Positions 1-10,555 of a stretch of 64,000 nucleotides of DNA are shown in pieces. The position numbers and the translations under genes were made by a program. Each line of letters begins with the position of its first letter. Position 1 is the first letter of the stretch. The DNA is from Pseudoalteromonas sp. Z1A8 (GTDB lineage Bacteria > Pseudomonadota > Gammaproteobacteria > Enterobacterales > Alteromonadaceae): contig NZ_WTLB01000001.1 in assembly GCF_011378855.1 (NCBI RefSeq), positions 145,461 through 209,460 on the forward strand. The letters are read 5' to 3'. The notes under the pieces were generated by a model. The model was not told where the DNA came from. It was given only the letters and a program-made list of their open reading frames with translations, and made no database searches.

Positions 1-541
1 TGTCTACATATTCTTCGTGATGATATAACCCTGGACGGTCATCTTTAGCAATGTTTTCGTCCAATATTTCTATTTTGTATGTTTCGCCACGCGCTTCAAA
101 TGTATCGCGTGCTTCTTGCCAGCTTACTGTTTTTTTCACTACGTCGTAGTTTGTTTTAGCTAGTTGCAACATACGCTTTTCAATTGCTTCAAGATCATCT
201 TGTGATAATGAATGTTCCATATCGATATCGTAGTAAAAACCGTTATCAATAGTAGGACCAATTGCCATTTTTGCGTCTGGGAAAAGTTGCTTAACTGCAT
301 GACCAATTAAGTGAGCACAAGAGTGACGAATAATTTCAAGGCCGTCATCGTCTTTTGCGGTGATGATCTCAAGGCGAGAATCTTCACAAATTTTATCACA
401 TGCATCAACACGGTCGCCATTAACACGACCGGCAATGGTCGCTTTAGCTAAACCAGGACCAATATCGTTTGCAACATCAAGCGTGCTTACAGGGTTTTCA
501 AAACTACGTTGACTTCCGTCTGGAAGAGTAATAACTGGCAT
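1..541 (-). CDS. thrS: Threonyl-tRNA synthetase, N-terminal part (runs off left edge)
   Basis: Charges tRNA-Thr with threonine in the cytoplasm. Only the first ~180 residues are present; the gene continues past position 1. From the ATG at 541 the protein opens [15 protein letters not shown], a TGS domain (about residues 1-62), and then shows the editing-domain motif [17 protein letters not shown] with the family HxxxH pair, followed by MAIGP and DNGFYYDID, all close to E. coli ThrS. AAGGAT lies about 6 bases before the ATG and fixes the start. In many gammaproteobacteria infC-rpmI-rplT follow, but that would lie outside the window. The gene is divergent from the DUF3010 gene across a 355-base gap. 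Confidence 0.97.
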   Translation of the reverse strand, partial: MPVITLPDGSQRSFENPVSTLDVANDIGPGLAKATIAGRVNGDRVDACDKICEDSRLEIITAKDDDGLEIIRHSCAHLIGHAVKQLFPDAKMAIGPTIDNGFYYDIDMEHSLSQDDLEAIEKRMLQLAKTNYDVVKKTVSWQEARDTFEARGETYKIEILDENIAKDDRPGLYHHEEYVD

Positions 542-896
542 TATAAATCCTTACTACAGTGGTGACACCTACAATGTATCACGTGTATTTTTATTAAATT
601 AAATGAGAATGGCTCGACAACGCTTTTACGAATAAGCATTGACTAATTAATGTAGATGACGAGTCTATTCAACTACAAGCATATATTGTCGCGTGCTGTG
701 CATTTAATTACAAGTTTAAAGGGGTGAAATCCACCCATTTTGAGCACAAAATATAGCTTTTAGTGCAAAAAAAATCATTTAATTAAAATATAAAAGCATC
801 AACGCGCTAATTAAGCACCTACAACTATACCTGTACTCGCATTTTAATGTACGTTGCGTATAATACTGCGTAATTAAGTTATTTTAGAGAATAGAC
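542..896. other. Divergent intergenic region thrS / DUF3010 gene
   Basis: AT-rich region of 355 bases between two divergent genes, presumably holding both promoters. The only element I can point to is the TATAAT near 859. I see no recognisable T-box, leader peptide or RNA gene. An E. coli-like thrS operator (tRNA mimic) was looked for by eye and not recognised. Confidence 0.5.
859..864 (+). promoter_or_regulatory. Candidate -10 box of the DUF3010 gene
   Basis: Perfect TATAAT 33 bases before the ATG at 897, preceded by a TG-containing stretch (TTGCG). No good -35 hexamer is found 17 bases upstream, so this would be a -10-dominated sigma-70 promoter. The leader would be about 25 bases. Confidence 0.45.
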
Positions 897-1343
897 ATGA
901 GAACATGTGGTGTAGAAATTACCGGTAGTGATGTACTACTTTGTATTTTAAGTAAAGATAATGACGTATTTGATATTCGCGATGTGCGCCAAACACGCTT
1001 TACCTTAGGTAACGGTAACGACACTGAAGTAATGCGTAAATTTCAATTTGATTTTGCAAAACTAATGCAAGACTACCAAATTGATTCTGTTGCAATTCGT
1101 GAGCGTCAGCCAAAAGGTAAATTTGCTGGCAGCGCAAAAGGATTCAAAATGGAAACTGCAATTCAATTAATCGACAATTTAGATGTACGTTTATTTACCA
1201 CGACCGAAATTAAAGAACAGGTTAAGCGTAATCCTATTCCTATTGATTTTGAAGAAACGGGTCTTAAAAAGTACCAAGAAAATGCATTTGTAAATGCCTA
1301 CGTTTATATAATGAAAAAAACATACCGCAGCGACGAAATGTAA
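897..1343 (+). CDS. DUF3010 family protein
   Basis: A 148-residue soluble protein of unknown function, recognised as a DUF3010-type protein common in marine gammaproteobacteria. It begins MRTCGVEITGSDVLLCIL, a strand pattern resembling the start of an RNase H-like/actin-like fold. Mid-protein it has a basic stretch (RERQPKGKFAGSAKGFKME) and near the end it has DFEETGLKKYQENAFVNAY. No signal peptide or membrane segment is seen. It stands alone between thrS and an acyl-CoA synthetase gene and is followed by its own terminator. The family name is my recognition from sequence character; the biochemical role is unknown. Confidence 0.8.
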   Translation: MRTCGVEITGSDVLLCILSKDNDVFDIRDVRQTRFTLGNGNDTEVMRKFQFDFAKLMQDYQIDSVAIRERQPKGKFAGSAKGFKMETAIQLIDNLDVRLFTTTEIKEQVKRNPIPIDFEETGLKKYQENAFVNAYVYIMKKTYRSDEM

Positions 1344-1358
1344 ACTCATTGCTCGTTT

Positions 1359-1395
1359 AAAAACGCGTACTTACTTTGTAAGACGCGTTTTTTTG
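1359..1395 (+). terminator. Rho-independent terminator of the DUF3010 gene
   Basis: Inverted repeat AAAACGCGT..CTTAC / GTAAG..ACGCGTTTT with a 3-base loop, followed directly by a T-run, 16 bases after the stop codon. Confidence 0.85.
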
Positions 1396-1528
1396 TGTCT
1401 AAAAAACATGATTAGATTTTATAAAGGTACTAAGACATTAGTCTAACCACCCTTCTCTTTGTCGACAATATGTGTTTATTTTAACTTTGTAGTTTACATA
1501 ACTCACACACATTTTCATGGAGAGAGCA

Positions 1529-3262
1529 ATGCACACACACACTATTGCGGTAAAAGAAGTAGAACAAATAAATCACTTACCGTTATCGCAAAGCTATTTT
1601 AAAGGCATACAAAGCACACCTTTAACAAATTCAACCATTGGCGAGTACCTTGACCTTATTGTCGACAAAAACCCAGAGGCTTTAGCCGTTGTCGTTCATC
1701 ATCAAGATATTCGTTTAACATATAAAGAGTTTCAAAAAGAAGTTAATCAACTTGCTATGGGCTTACTGGCCCTTGGTGTAAAACCAGGAGAGCGCGTTGG
1801 TATTTGGTCTCCCAATAATATTGAATGGTGCTTAACCCAGTTTGCAACAGCTAAAATTGGCGCAATAATGGTGTGTATTAACCCTGCATATCGCCCTAAC
1901 GAATTACAATACGCCTTAAATAGTGTTGAATGTTCAACCTTAATCACAGCATCAAACTTCAAAGGCAGTGATTATTTAGAAATGCTTAATAGTTTGGCTC
2001 CAGAACTTGCAAGTTGCGATAAAAACAAACTTAATTTAAAAGCACTGCCCACTCTTAAAAATATAATTCGTATCGGTGATGAAGAATCTCCTGGTATGCA
2101 TGCGTTTAATGATGTTATTAACTTGCCAACATCGGCACATGAGCTTGAACTAAAAGCAATAGGTGCAAACTTAAATGCAGAGCAAGATATCAATATCCAA
2201 TTTACATCGGGTACAACAGGCAACCCAAAAGGCGCAACGCTTACACATAAAAACATTTTAAATAATGCGTTATTTGTTGCTGAGTCTATGCACTTTACAA
2301 GCGATGACAAATTATGCATTCCGATCCCGTTGTATCATTGCTTTGCTATGGTACTAGGTAGCTTATTATGTGTTAGCAAAGGTGCTGCAGCCATTTACCC
2401 AGGTGATTCGTTCGATGCAAAAACTACCCTTGATGTAGTGCAACAAGAAGGCTGTACAGCGCTGCATGGTGTACCCACTATGTTTATTAGTGAGCTTGAA
2501 CTAAGTAACTTTAACGATTACGACCTAAGTACTTTGCGCACGGGTGTAATGGCCGGTTCAACATGCCCTGAGCAAGTAATGCGAAAAGTGCAAACACAAA
2601 TGAACATGCATCAAGTGCTCATTGCTTACGGGCAAACTGAGTGCAGCCCCATAAACAACATTACCGAAACAGATTCATCAATAGAACGCCAAGTAACGAC
2701 TGTTGGCCGTGCGCTTGCGCATACCGAGGTTAAAATTATTGACGAATTGGGTAACATTCAACAAATTGGTCAACCTGGAGAGGTGTGTAGTAAAGGTGCA
2801 GGTATAATGCGCTGCTATTGGAATGACGAATCGAAAACAAAAGCCACAATAGATGACAGCGGTTGGTTACACTCTGGCGATTTAGGTGTAATGGATACAG
2901 AAGGGTTTGTCACCATAGTCGGCCGTATCAAGGATATGATTATTCGCGGCGGCGAAAACATTTACCCTCGCGAAATAGAAGAAGTACTTTACACCTACCC
3001 GGGCATTCAAGATGCTGCCATATTTGGTATAACAGATGAAAAGTATGGCGAGGAAGTGTGCGCTTGGATCCAACCAAAAGAAGATGCAGTGCTTGATGAG
3101 CAAGCAATTCGTGAGTTTTTAAAAGACAAACTAGCCTACTTTAAAATGCCACGACATATCCGCTTTGTAGAAAACTACCCAATGACAGTAACAGGTAAAC
3201 TGCAAAAATTTAAAATGCGAGAGCAAATGCAAGAAGAGCTAAGCGACAAAGCCTTCTCCTAA
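1529..3262 (+). CDS. AMP-forming acyl-CoA synthetase (ACSF2-like)
   Basis: Activates a carboxylic acid, probably a short- to medium- or long-chain fatty acid, to its acyl-CoA through an acyl-adenylate. The ANL-superfamily motifs are all present: TSGTTGNPKGA (about residues 226-236, P-loop-like A3), YGQTECSP (A5), GWLHSGDLG (A7), GRIKDMIIRGGENIYP (about 460-475, A8 hinge) and TGKLQKFKM (A10; its first Lys is the catalytic one). At about 577 residues it has normal full length. An in-frame ATG lies 12 bases upstream at 1517, but GGAGAG inside that extension is ideally placed as ribosome binding site for the ATG at 1529, so the shorter start is preferred. The gene is monocistronic and convergent with the HflX-family gene. 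The substrate cannot be read from sequence. Confidence 0.9.
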   Translation: MHTHTIAVKEVEQINHLPLSQSYFKGIQSTPLTNSTIGEYLDLIVDKNPEALAVVVHHQDIRLTYKEFQKEVNQLAMGLLALGVKPGERVGIWSPNNIEWCLTQFATAKIGAIMVCINPAYRPNELQYALNSVECSTLITASNFKGSDYLEMLNSLAPELASCDKNKLNLKALPTLKNIIRIGDEESPGMHAFNDVINLPTSAHELELKAIGANLNAEQDINIQFTSGTTGNPKGATLTHKNILNNALFVAESMHFTSDDKLCIPIPLYHCFAMVLGSLLCVSKGAAAIYPGDSFDAKTTLDVVQQEGCTALHGVPTMFISELELSNFNDYDLSTLRTGVMAGSTCPEQVMRKVQTQMNMHQVLIAYGQTECSPINNITETDSSIERQVTTVGRALAHTEVKIIDELGNIQQIGQPGEVCSKGAGIMRCYWNDESKTKATIDDSGWLHSGDLGVMDTEGFVTIVGRIKDMIIRGGENIYPREIEEVLYTYPGIQDAAIFGITDEKYGEEVCAWIQPKEDAVLDEQAIREFLKDKLAYFKMPRHIRFVENYPMTVTGKLQKFKMREQMQEELSDKAFS

Positions 3263-3317
3263 TTTTTCTCTACAAAAAATCTGAACTCTGAATAATCAAT
3301 CTACCTCAGCAACGATT

Positions 3318-3347
3318 AAAAAGCACAGTCAATTGGCTGTGCTTTTT
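3318..3347. terminator. Bidirectional terminator between convergent genes
   Basis: AAAAAGCACAG / CTGTGCTTTTT with an 8-base loop. It has an A-run on one side and a T-run on the other, so it can serve both the acyl-CoA synthetase (+) and the HflX-family gene (-) that ends at 3362. Confidence 0.85.
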
Positions 3348-3361
3348 GTGTGCTGGATTTA

Positions 3362-4744
3362 TTATAAATCTAACATTCTCTTTTTTAAACGTTCTAAATC
3401 AATCGCACTTGAGCGTACTGTTAATTTAATATGGCTATATTCATACTCTTCTTTAACCACACTCATACTTGATCGAATTTCGCCTACTATACCTTTCGCG
3501 GTGTACGGTATAATAACGTCTTCTTCAATCATGTCCTCTTGAGCAATATCAACAATATATTTATGCAGTTTACTAATGTCGTCAGGGTTACGAGTAGAGG
3601 TCATCATCGCATCAGGAAACTCTTCCATCAGCGATTGCTGTTGCTCAGTACTTAATTGGTCTGATTTATTCAGCACTAATAATTTTTTGCTGCCTTCAAC
3701 ACCGACCTCTGCCAGTACTTTATGTACTACTTCAAGTTGTGAGCGAAAAGAAGGGTCTGACGCATCAACAACATACAAAAGTAGCGACGCATCATGTGCT
3801 TCAGCGAGCGTTGAGTGAAACGAAGCAACCAAATCGTGAGGTAATTTTTTAATAAAACCAACAGTATCTGATACGAGTATACGAGGCTGTGTAATGGGAT
3901 ATAACGCACGAACTGTAGTATCTAGCGTAGCAAAAAGCTTATTTTCGCCCTCTACATCACTGCCTGTAATAGCACGCATCATTGATGACTTACCCGCATT
4001 GGTATAACCAATTAAAGCCACTGAAAATAGCTCAGAGCGCTGCGTTCGTCTGTCCATCATTACATCTTGAACACTAACAAGTTCGCGCTTTAATTCTGCT
4101 AGCTGGTCACGTACCTTACGGCGATTTAGCTCAAGTGTGGTTTCACCCGCACCTTTACCCATTTGGCGTTCTTTATCACCGGTTGATGTTTCACGAAGTC
4201 GAGGCGCTACATAATTAAGACGAGCAATTTCAACTTGTAATTTTGCTGTTTTAGTTCGCGCATGGCGGCTAAATATTTCAATAATTATGCCGGTACGGTC
4301 AAATACCTCCACACCTAACTGGTTCTCAACATTACGTAGTTGAGAAGGCGTTAAATCGCAGTCAAAAACCACTACATCGGCACAAGCAAAATCTAAATCG
4401 TCTGATGGGATTTCTGACGGCATGTCGGATAATGGATCGTCATCAAGAACATTTTCATCCTCTTGCTCTTCTGCAGCAGACCCTTTATTACCAGTAAGGT
4501 GCGCTATTTCTGCTAGTTTGCCTGAGCCAAGTACATTAACCTTTTGGGTAGAACTTTGCTTTTGCGATTGAGTACCTACTACTTTAAACCCTAAAGTAGT
4601 CACCAAGCGCGCAAGTTCTGCAAGCGACTCTGTAGCTTCGTCACCTTTAAACTGTGGTGTGCTAATAGAAATAAGTAAGGCGTTTGGAAGTGATGCTTTT
4701 GCAGTTGTTTGCATAAATTTTTGTGTTAATGCACTAAGGTGCAA
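3362..4744 (-). CDS. HflX-family ribosome-associated GTPase
   Basis: A GTPase of the HflX family, members of which split or rescue stalled 70S ribosomes. The N-terminal HflX domain (about 40-225) has GSGKLAEI and FDRTGIIIEIFSRHARTKTAKLQVE. The G domain begins with ALIGYTNAGKSS (about 241-252) and contains FATLDTT (G2 region), DTVGF (G3) and NKSD (G4). The Gly-rich GPGE linker of E. coli HflX appears here as GKGAGE. An acidic insert (residues ~90-120) interrupts the N-domain. The first in-frame start is TTG at 4744, just after an in-frame stop; ATG at 4714 is the alternative, and neither has a strong ribosome binding site. It is not next to hfq, so it may be a paralogue of the canonical hflX (inference). 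Confidence 0.85.
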   Translation of the reverse strand: MHLSALTQKFMQTTAKASLPNALLISISTPQFKGDEATESLAELARLVTTLGFKVVGTQSQKQSSTQKVNVLGSGKLAEIAHLTGNKGSAAEEQEDENVLDDDPLSDMPSEIPSDDLDFACADVVVFDCDLTPSQLRNVENQLGVEVFDRTGIIIEIFSRHARTKTAKLQVEIARLNYVAPRLRETSTGDKERQMGKGAGETTLELNRRKVRDQLAELKRELVSVQDVMMDRRTQRSELFSVALIGYTNAGKSSMMRAITGSDVEGENKLFATLDTTVRALYPITQPRILVSDTVGFIKKLPHDLVASFHSTLAEAHDASLLLYVVDASDPSFRSQLEVVHKVLAEVGVEGSKKLLVLNKSDQLSTEQQQSLMEEFPDAMMTSTRNPDDISKLHKYIVDIAQEDMIEEDVIIPYTAKGIVGEIRSSMSVVKEEYEYSHIKLTVRSSAIDLERLKKRMLDL

Positions 4745-4831
4745 ACCTATTTTTCATTCGAAAGTAAGTTGATCCTACGCTGTTATAGCTCAGCTTTATA
4801 GAGTTATAATTAACTAATCACATTTATAACT

Positions 4832-4871
4832 AAATCTAGCCACAATTAGGTATAAACTTATGGCTAGATTT
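4832..4871. repeat. 11-bp inverted repeat, long loop
   Basis: AAATCTAGCCA (4832-4842) and TGGCTAGATTT (4861-4871) form perfect arms around an 18-base loop, 40 bases left of the IS605-like hairpin. It may be a second hairpin of the same small element or part of the gdhA 3' region. No T-run follows on the minus strand. Confidence 0.5.
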
Positions 4872-4911
4872 GGCATTTAATCGTGTTTTTTATCGAATCT
4901 TTCCGAGAAAA

Positions 4912-6674
<1,763 letters not shown>

Positions 6675-7148
6675 TTACTCAGCAGATTCTTCTGGACGGT
6701 GCTGCTTTTGAACACCAGTTAAAAACAAGCGTAGTATTTGATCGTTACAAACACGGTAATGTTTGTTGTCTACTTTACGAGAAAATGCGCTTAACTCATG
6801 TTTACTTAAATCAAAATCAACAAGTGCCAGTGTTGCAATAACATCTTCTGCTTTCATGTTTAAAGCAATACGCAGCTTCATGAAGATAATATTGTTATTT
6901 AGCTTTTTCTCAGGCTCTGGTTGCTCACCTTCGCGTTTGCCACGTTGGGTGTTAATAAACCCATTTAAAAAGCTAGCAAACTCAGTATCACTTATTGGGG
7001 TAAAAGCCTCTTCACCTTCTTTAGTTAACCATGCAATTACTTGCTCTTTGGTAACAGTATGCTCTGCTGATGCAAAAACATTGACCATAGCAGTATCAGT
7101 TAAGTTAAAAGTGTAGCGAATGCGGCGTAAAATATCGTTATTAGTCAA
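6675..7148 (-). CDS. yehS: DUF1456 family protein (YehS-like)
   Basis: A protein of unknown function made of two similar helical halves of about 70 residues. It shows the family signatures NDILRRIRYTFNL in repeat one, FLNGFINTQRGKREGEQPEP in the linker, NNNIIFMKLRIALNMKAEDVIA in repeat two, and CNDQILRLFLTGV at the end, all readily aligned with E. coli YehS. An in-frame TTG at 7175 would add nine residues, but the family begins at the LTNNDILR equivalent. The TTG at 7148, preceded by GGGA at good spacing, is therefore the likely start. The gene is monocistronic. Confidence 0.88.
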   Translation of the reverse strand: MTNNDILRRIRYTFNLTDTAMVNVFASAEHTVTKEQVIAWLTKEGEEAFTPISDTEFASFLNGFINTQRGKREGEQPEPEKKLNNNIIFMKLRIALNMKAEDVIATLALVDFDLSKHELSAFSRKVDNKHYRVCNDQILRLFLTGVQKQHRPEESAE

Positions 7149-7265
7149 AGTAAATCCCAAAGTGAGGTATAGCAACCAAGCAGTTATTGCTTAATTTTAA
7201 ATAAGCACCTAGTTTAACAGGTTTACTAATACCACCCTATTAATTTTTATTTAAGCTTCTTATAC

Positions 7266-8510
7266 CTAATTACCTAGCACCTTGGCAGGATCTACGCGCG
7301 TTGCTTGCCATGCAGGATAAATAGTGGCAAGTATCGCAAGCACAAACGTAACAATCACTGTAATACCAATGTCTTCAAGTGCTAATTTACTTGGTAAAAA
7401 CTCTATAAAATAAACACCTTCAAGCGGGTTAGCACCAAATAATTGGCTTATCCAGGTAAATAGCTCGCTTATGTTAAGCGCCAATACCACTCCAATTAAT
7501 GTCCCGAGCGCGACACCTACAAATGCTTGCATTAAGCCCTGCATTACAAAGGTGGCTAAAATAGTGCTGTCTTTTGCGCCCATGGTTTTTAAAATAGCAA
7601 TATTGCCTTGTTTTTCGCGCACTTCCATCACCAAAGACGACACAATATTAAAACTAGCTACCGCAATAATTAAAAACACCACAATATAAACAATAGTACG
7701 TACCATTTGAATATCTTGATAAAGGCTGCCTTGCGTTCTAAACCAGCTAGAAATATACACATAGTCATCAATAGTTTGGCCCACTTTTAGCGCTATTTGA
7801 TGCGCCGAAAATACATCATCAACACTTAATCGTAGCCCTGTTACTTGGGTTTCGTCGTAACCTAATGCTTGCTGCGCTTTATTAAGATGAATAAACGCAG
7901 CGGTACTATCAATTGGGCCGCCCATTTCTATGATACCCGCAAGGTTAAGTGTTACGCGTTTAGGTGCTAATAATGACTTACCTTTTTGGCTTATTTGGGG
8001 AATAAGCAACGTAATATTATCGCCGACTTTGGCATCTAACTGTTTTACTATTTGCTTGCCTAAAATGACGTCATCAAGGCCTAACTGGCTCACTAATTTA
8101 CCGCTAGTAAACTGGTTTACTGCCGATACATTACTCTCGAGCGATGGCTCTACACCACGAATTTCAACCGCTTTTAACTGGCTTTTATATTGCGCCATAC
8201 CATTGACAGCAATAAATGGCGCAGCCCCTGTTACATGCGGTTGTGTTTGTAAGTCCTCAACTTTTTGCGACCAATTTGCAATAGGCCTACTTGGTGCTAC
8301 ATATTCAACCTGCGGCACAACGCTTAGTAAACGGTGTACTAACTGCTGCTCAAAGCCATTAATTACCGACAGCGCCACTATTAAAACCGCGACCCCTAAT
8401 AAAATACCAATGGTTGACGCTTTAGCGATAAAACTAACAAAGCCGTTTTTTTCGTCTTTATGGCCTGAGTAAGCTCTAAAGCGTTTACTTAAAAATGCAC
8501 TAAGCAACAT
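7266..8510 (-). CDS. lolE: Lipoprotein-releasing ABC permease LolE
   Basis: Inner-membrane subunit of LolCDE, which extracts outer-membrane lipoproteins from the inner membrane and hands them to LolA. It has 414 residues in FtsX/MacB topology: one N-terminal membrane helix (ASTIGILLGVAVLIVALSVINGFEQQL), a periplasmic domain (about 60-265) and three C-terminal helices. These include the MEVREKQGNIAILKTMGA coupling helix and end with YPAWQATRVDPAKVLGN. It overlaps lolD by 11 bases, so it is translationally coupled as the last gene of lolC-lolD-lolE. It is called LolE by gene order and by a start resembling E. coli LolE; the LolC/LolE distinction is otherwise subtle. Confidence 0.93.
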   Translation of the reverse strand: MLLSAFLSKRFRAYSGHKDEKNGFVSFIAKASTIGILLGVAVLIVALSVINGFEQQLVHRLLSVVPQVEYVAPSRPIANWSQKVEDLQTQPHVTGAAPFIAVNGMAQYKSQLKAVEIRGVEPSLESNVSAVNQFTSGKLVSQLGLDDVILGKQIVKQLDAKVGDNITLLIPQISQKGKSLLAPKRVTLNLAGIIEMGGPIDSTAAFIHLNKAQQALGYDETQVTGLRLSVDDVFSAHQIALKVGQTIDDYVYISSWFRTQGSLYQDIQMVRTIVYIVVFLIIAVASFNIVSSLVMEVREKQGNIAILKTMGAKDSTILATFVMQGLMQAFVGVALGTLIGVVLALNISELFTWISQLFGANPLEGVYFIEFLPSKLALEDIGITVIVTFVLAILATIYPAWQATRVDPAKVLGN

Positions 8511-9198
8511 GCTGCGACTCTTTAATAGCTAGTTTTCCATCATCTAAATACGCTATTTTACCCAGCTTATCGGCAAGCTCTAAATCGTGTGTAACCACTA
8601 CAAAACTCGTGTTTAAACTTTGGTTTAGCTCGTTAATTAAATCGTAAATTTTAATCGCATTTTGTTTATCTAAATTACCGGTTGGCTCATCAGCAAGCAC
8701 AAGCGCAGGTTTAGTAACCAGTGCGCGGGCAATTGCCACGCGTTGGCGTTCTCCACCAGAAAGTGCAGACGGTTTATGCGAGCTGCGATGTGCAAGGCCT
8801 ACTTTTTCGAGTATATCGAGCGCTTGTACTTTGGCCTCTTTTGCACTTAAACCTTTAATTAATAATGGCATAGCTACGTTTTCTACCGCGCTAAACTCCA
8901 TTAATAAATGATGAAATTGATAGATAAACCCTAAGTTTTGGTTTCTAAATGCGGCTTGCTCTGTTCGCGAAAGCTTGGCAACTTCTTGGTTTTTGATTTT
9001 AGCGCTACCCGAACTTGCGGTATCTAATGTACCAAGTATATGTAAAAGCGTACTTTTACCAGAGCCTGAGCTACCCACAATCGCGAGCATTTCGCCTTGC
9101 TGCAAAGCTAAATCAACGCCTTTTAATACTTCAACTTGGTTGTTGCCGTCTTGATAAATTTTACTTAAATTTTCACAACTAATAACTAAATCATTCAT
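8500..9198 (-). CDS. lolD: Lipoprotein-releasing ABC ATPase LolD
   Basis: Cytoplasmic ATPase that powers LolCDE lipoprotein release. It has 232 residues with Walker A GSSGSGKST (about 41-49), FIYQFHHLLMEFSA (Q-loop and the LolD-typical segment), ABC signature LSGGERQRV (about 143), Walker B LVLADEPTG and the switch His in VVVTHD. It overlaps lolC by 8 bases and lolE by 11. This compact arrangement gives fixed stoichiometry by coupling. Confidence 0.97.
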   Translation of the reverse strand: MNDLVISCENLSKIYQDGNNQVEVLKGVDLALQQGEMLAIVGSSGSGKSTLLHILGTLDTASSGSAKIKNQEVAKLSRTEQAAFRNQNLGFIYQFHHLLMEFSAVENVAMPLLIKGLSAKEAKVQALDILEKVGLAHRSSHKPSALSGGERQRVAIARALVTKPALVLADEPTGNLDKQNAIKIYDLINELNQSLNTSFVVVTHDLELADKLGKIAYLDDGKLAIKESQHVA

Positions 9199-10408
9199 AA
9201 CGTAATACCTCTGCTGGTTTTACTTTTGCGGCTTTACGCGCAGGATATAAGGTAGCTAAAAAGCTCATAGCAATACTGGCAAACGCTATTATTACTAAAC
9301 TCAAAATATCAAATTTTACCGGAAGCTCTATACCTGCAAGTAAGTTTAAACCTACTAATGCCAGTAACTCATTTATATACAAACTAAATATAACACCTAA
9401 AAACGCACCTATTGCAGTACCAATTACACCGTTATATAAGCCTTGTACCATAAATACTTTTTGTACTTGGGAAGGCGTTAAACCTAACGTTTGTAGTATG
9501 GCTACCTCACCTTGTTTTTCACTCACCATCATGGTTAAAGCCGATACAATATTAAACACAGCCACCAATACAATAAGCGCAAGCAACATCGACATAATGC
9601 GCTTTTCCATAGCAACGGCTGCAAATAAAGTCCCTTGGGTACTGCGCCAATCACTATAATTATGATCATTTAAAATAAGCTGGCTGGCTTCAATAAATTC
9701 ATCTAGCTCGAACGGTTCGTGCAACGAGATACTTAAATTAGGGGCGGTGTTTTTATCAAGCTTAAGCACGCGTTGCAGCGAAGCGCCGCTGGTAAACGCA
9801 AGTGCCATATCGATTTCAGAGCCGGTTTCGTATATTGCGGCAACTTTAAATAAACGCTGGCTAGGTACTCGCCCAAGTGGCGTATAAGTTGAAGCGTTAG
9901 GCATAATAACGCGCAGCTTATCACCCACGCTAACGCCTAATTTACGGCTCAAATAACGGCTTATTGCAATGCTGTAGTTTTTGTTAAGTACGGTTTTCCA
10001 ATCGCCTTGCACTATTTTGTCGGTTATTTTATATAAAGAGCCGTTATCGTCGTAAAGGCCTTGCAGTAAAACGCCATGTAAATCTTTATTAGTTTGTAAA
10101 ATAGCTTCGCCGTGGCGGTATAAGCTTACATGGTCAACATAGGGAGATTGTTCGAGGTCGGTTTTTAGGGTATTCATTTGTGTAGCGGTATGTGCTTCCG
10201 CTTTTATTTCAACATGAGGAATAAGCCCTAGCATGTTCGTTTTTAAGCTATTTTCAAAGCCATTCATTACACTGCTGACCGTAAATAAAGCCATTAAACC
10301 AATAGCGATACCGGCAATAGAAAAAAACGATATAAACGATATAAACGCATTTCCCTTAGAGGAGCGACTATATCTAAGCCCTATAAATAAGCTAACCGGT
10401 TGAAACAT
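9191..10408 (-). CDS. lolC: Lipoprotein-releasing ABC permease LolC
   Basis: First gene of the Lol unit and partner of LolE in the inner-membrane heterodimer; in E. coli LolC recruits LolA. It shows N-terminal MFQPVSLFIGLRYSRSSKGN, a first membrane helix near AGIAIGLMALFTVSSVMNGFE, a periplasmic domain, and C-terminal helices with MMVSEKQGEVAILQTLGL and TLYPARKAAKVKPAEVLRYE. The frame stays open 15 codons upstream to 10453, but E. coli LolC starts MYQPVALFIGLRY, so the ATG at 10408 is chosen. It is about 405 residues. The ribosome binding site is weak (AGGATA is too far upstream). Confidence 0.95.
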   Translation of the reverse strand: MFQPVSLFIGLRYSRSSKGNAFISFISFFSIAGIAIGLMALFTVSSVMNGFENSLKTNMLGLIPHVEIKAEAHTATQMNTLKTDLEQSPYVDHVSLYRHGEAILQTNKDLHGVLLQGLYDDNGSLYKITDKIVQGDWKTVLNKNYSIAISRYLSRKLGVSVGDKLRVIMPNASTYTPLGRVPSQRLFKVAAIYETGSEIDMALAFTSGASLQRVLKLDKNTAPNLSISLHEPFELDEFIEASQLILNDHNYSDWRSTQGTLFAAVAMEKRIMSMLLALIVLVAVFNIVSALTMMVSEKQGEVAILQTLGLTPSQVQKVFMVQGLYNGVIGTAIGAFLGVIFSLYINELLALVGLNLLAGIELPVKFDILSLVIIAFASIAMSFLATLYPARKAAKVKPAEVLRYE

Positions 10409-10555
10409 ATTATTTTTAACACTTATCCTAAAAGTATTGAGCAATAGTAGCACGAAAAAAGTGCCTTTGGGTATGACGTAAAATGTAAGAAATAATTTAA
10501 AAATCTGATACTTGGCTATATTTAAAGCAATATGTATTTAACCATTAACTCGCGG

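Noticed and set aside
542..896. T-box or tRNA-mimic leader of thrS
   Set aside because: No T-box sequence or anticodon-like hairpin was recognised by eye; T-boxes are also not expected in gammaproteobacteria.
7930..8472. Plus-strand open frame of 180 codons antisense to lolE
   Set aside because: It lies wholly inside lolE on the opposite strand and its product is cysteine-rich low-quality sequence without family features.
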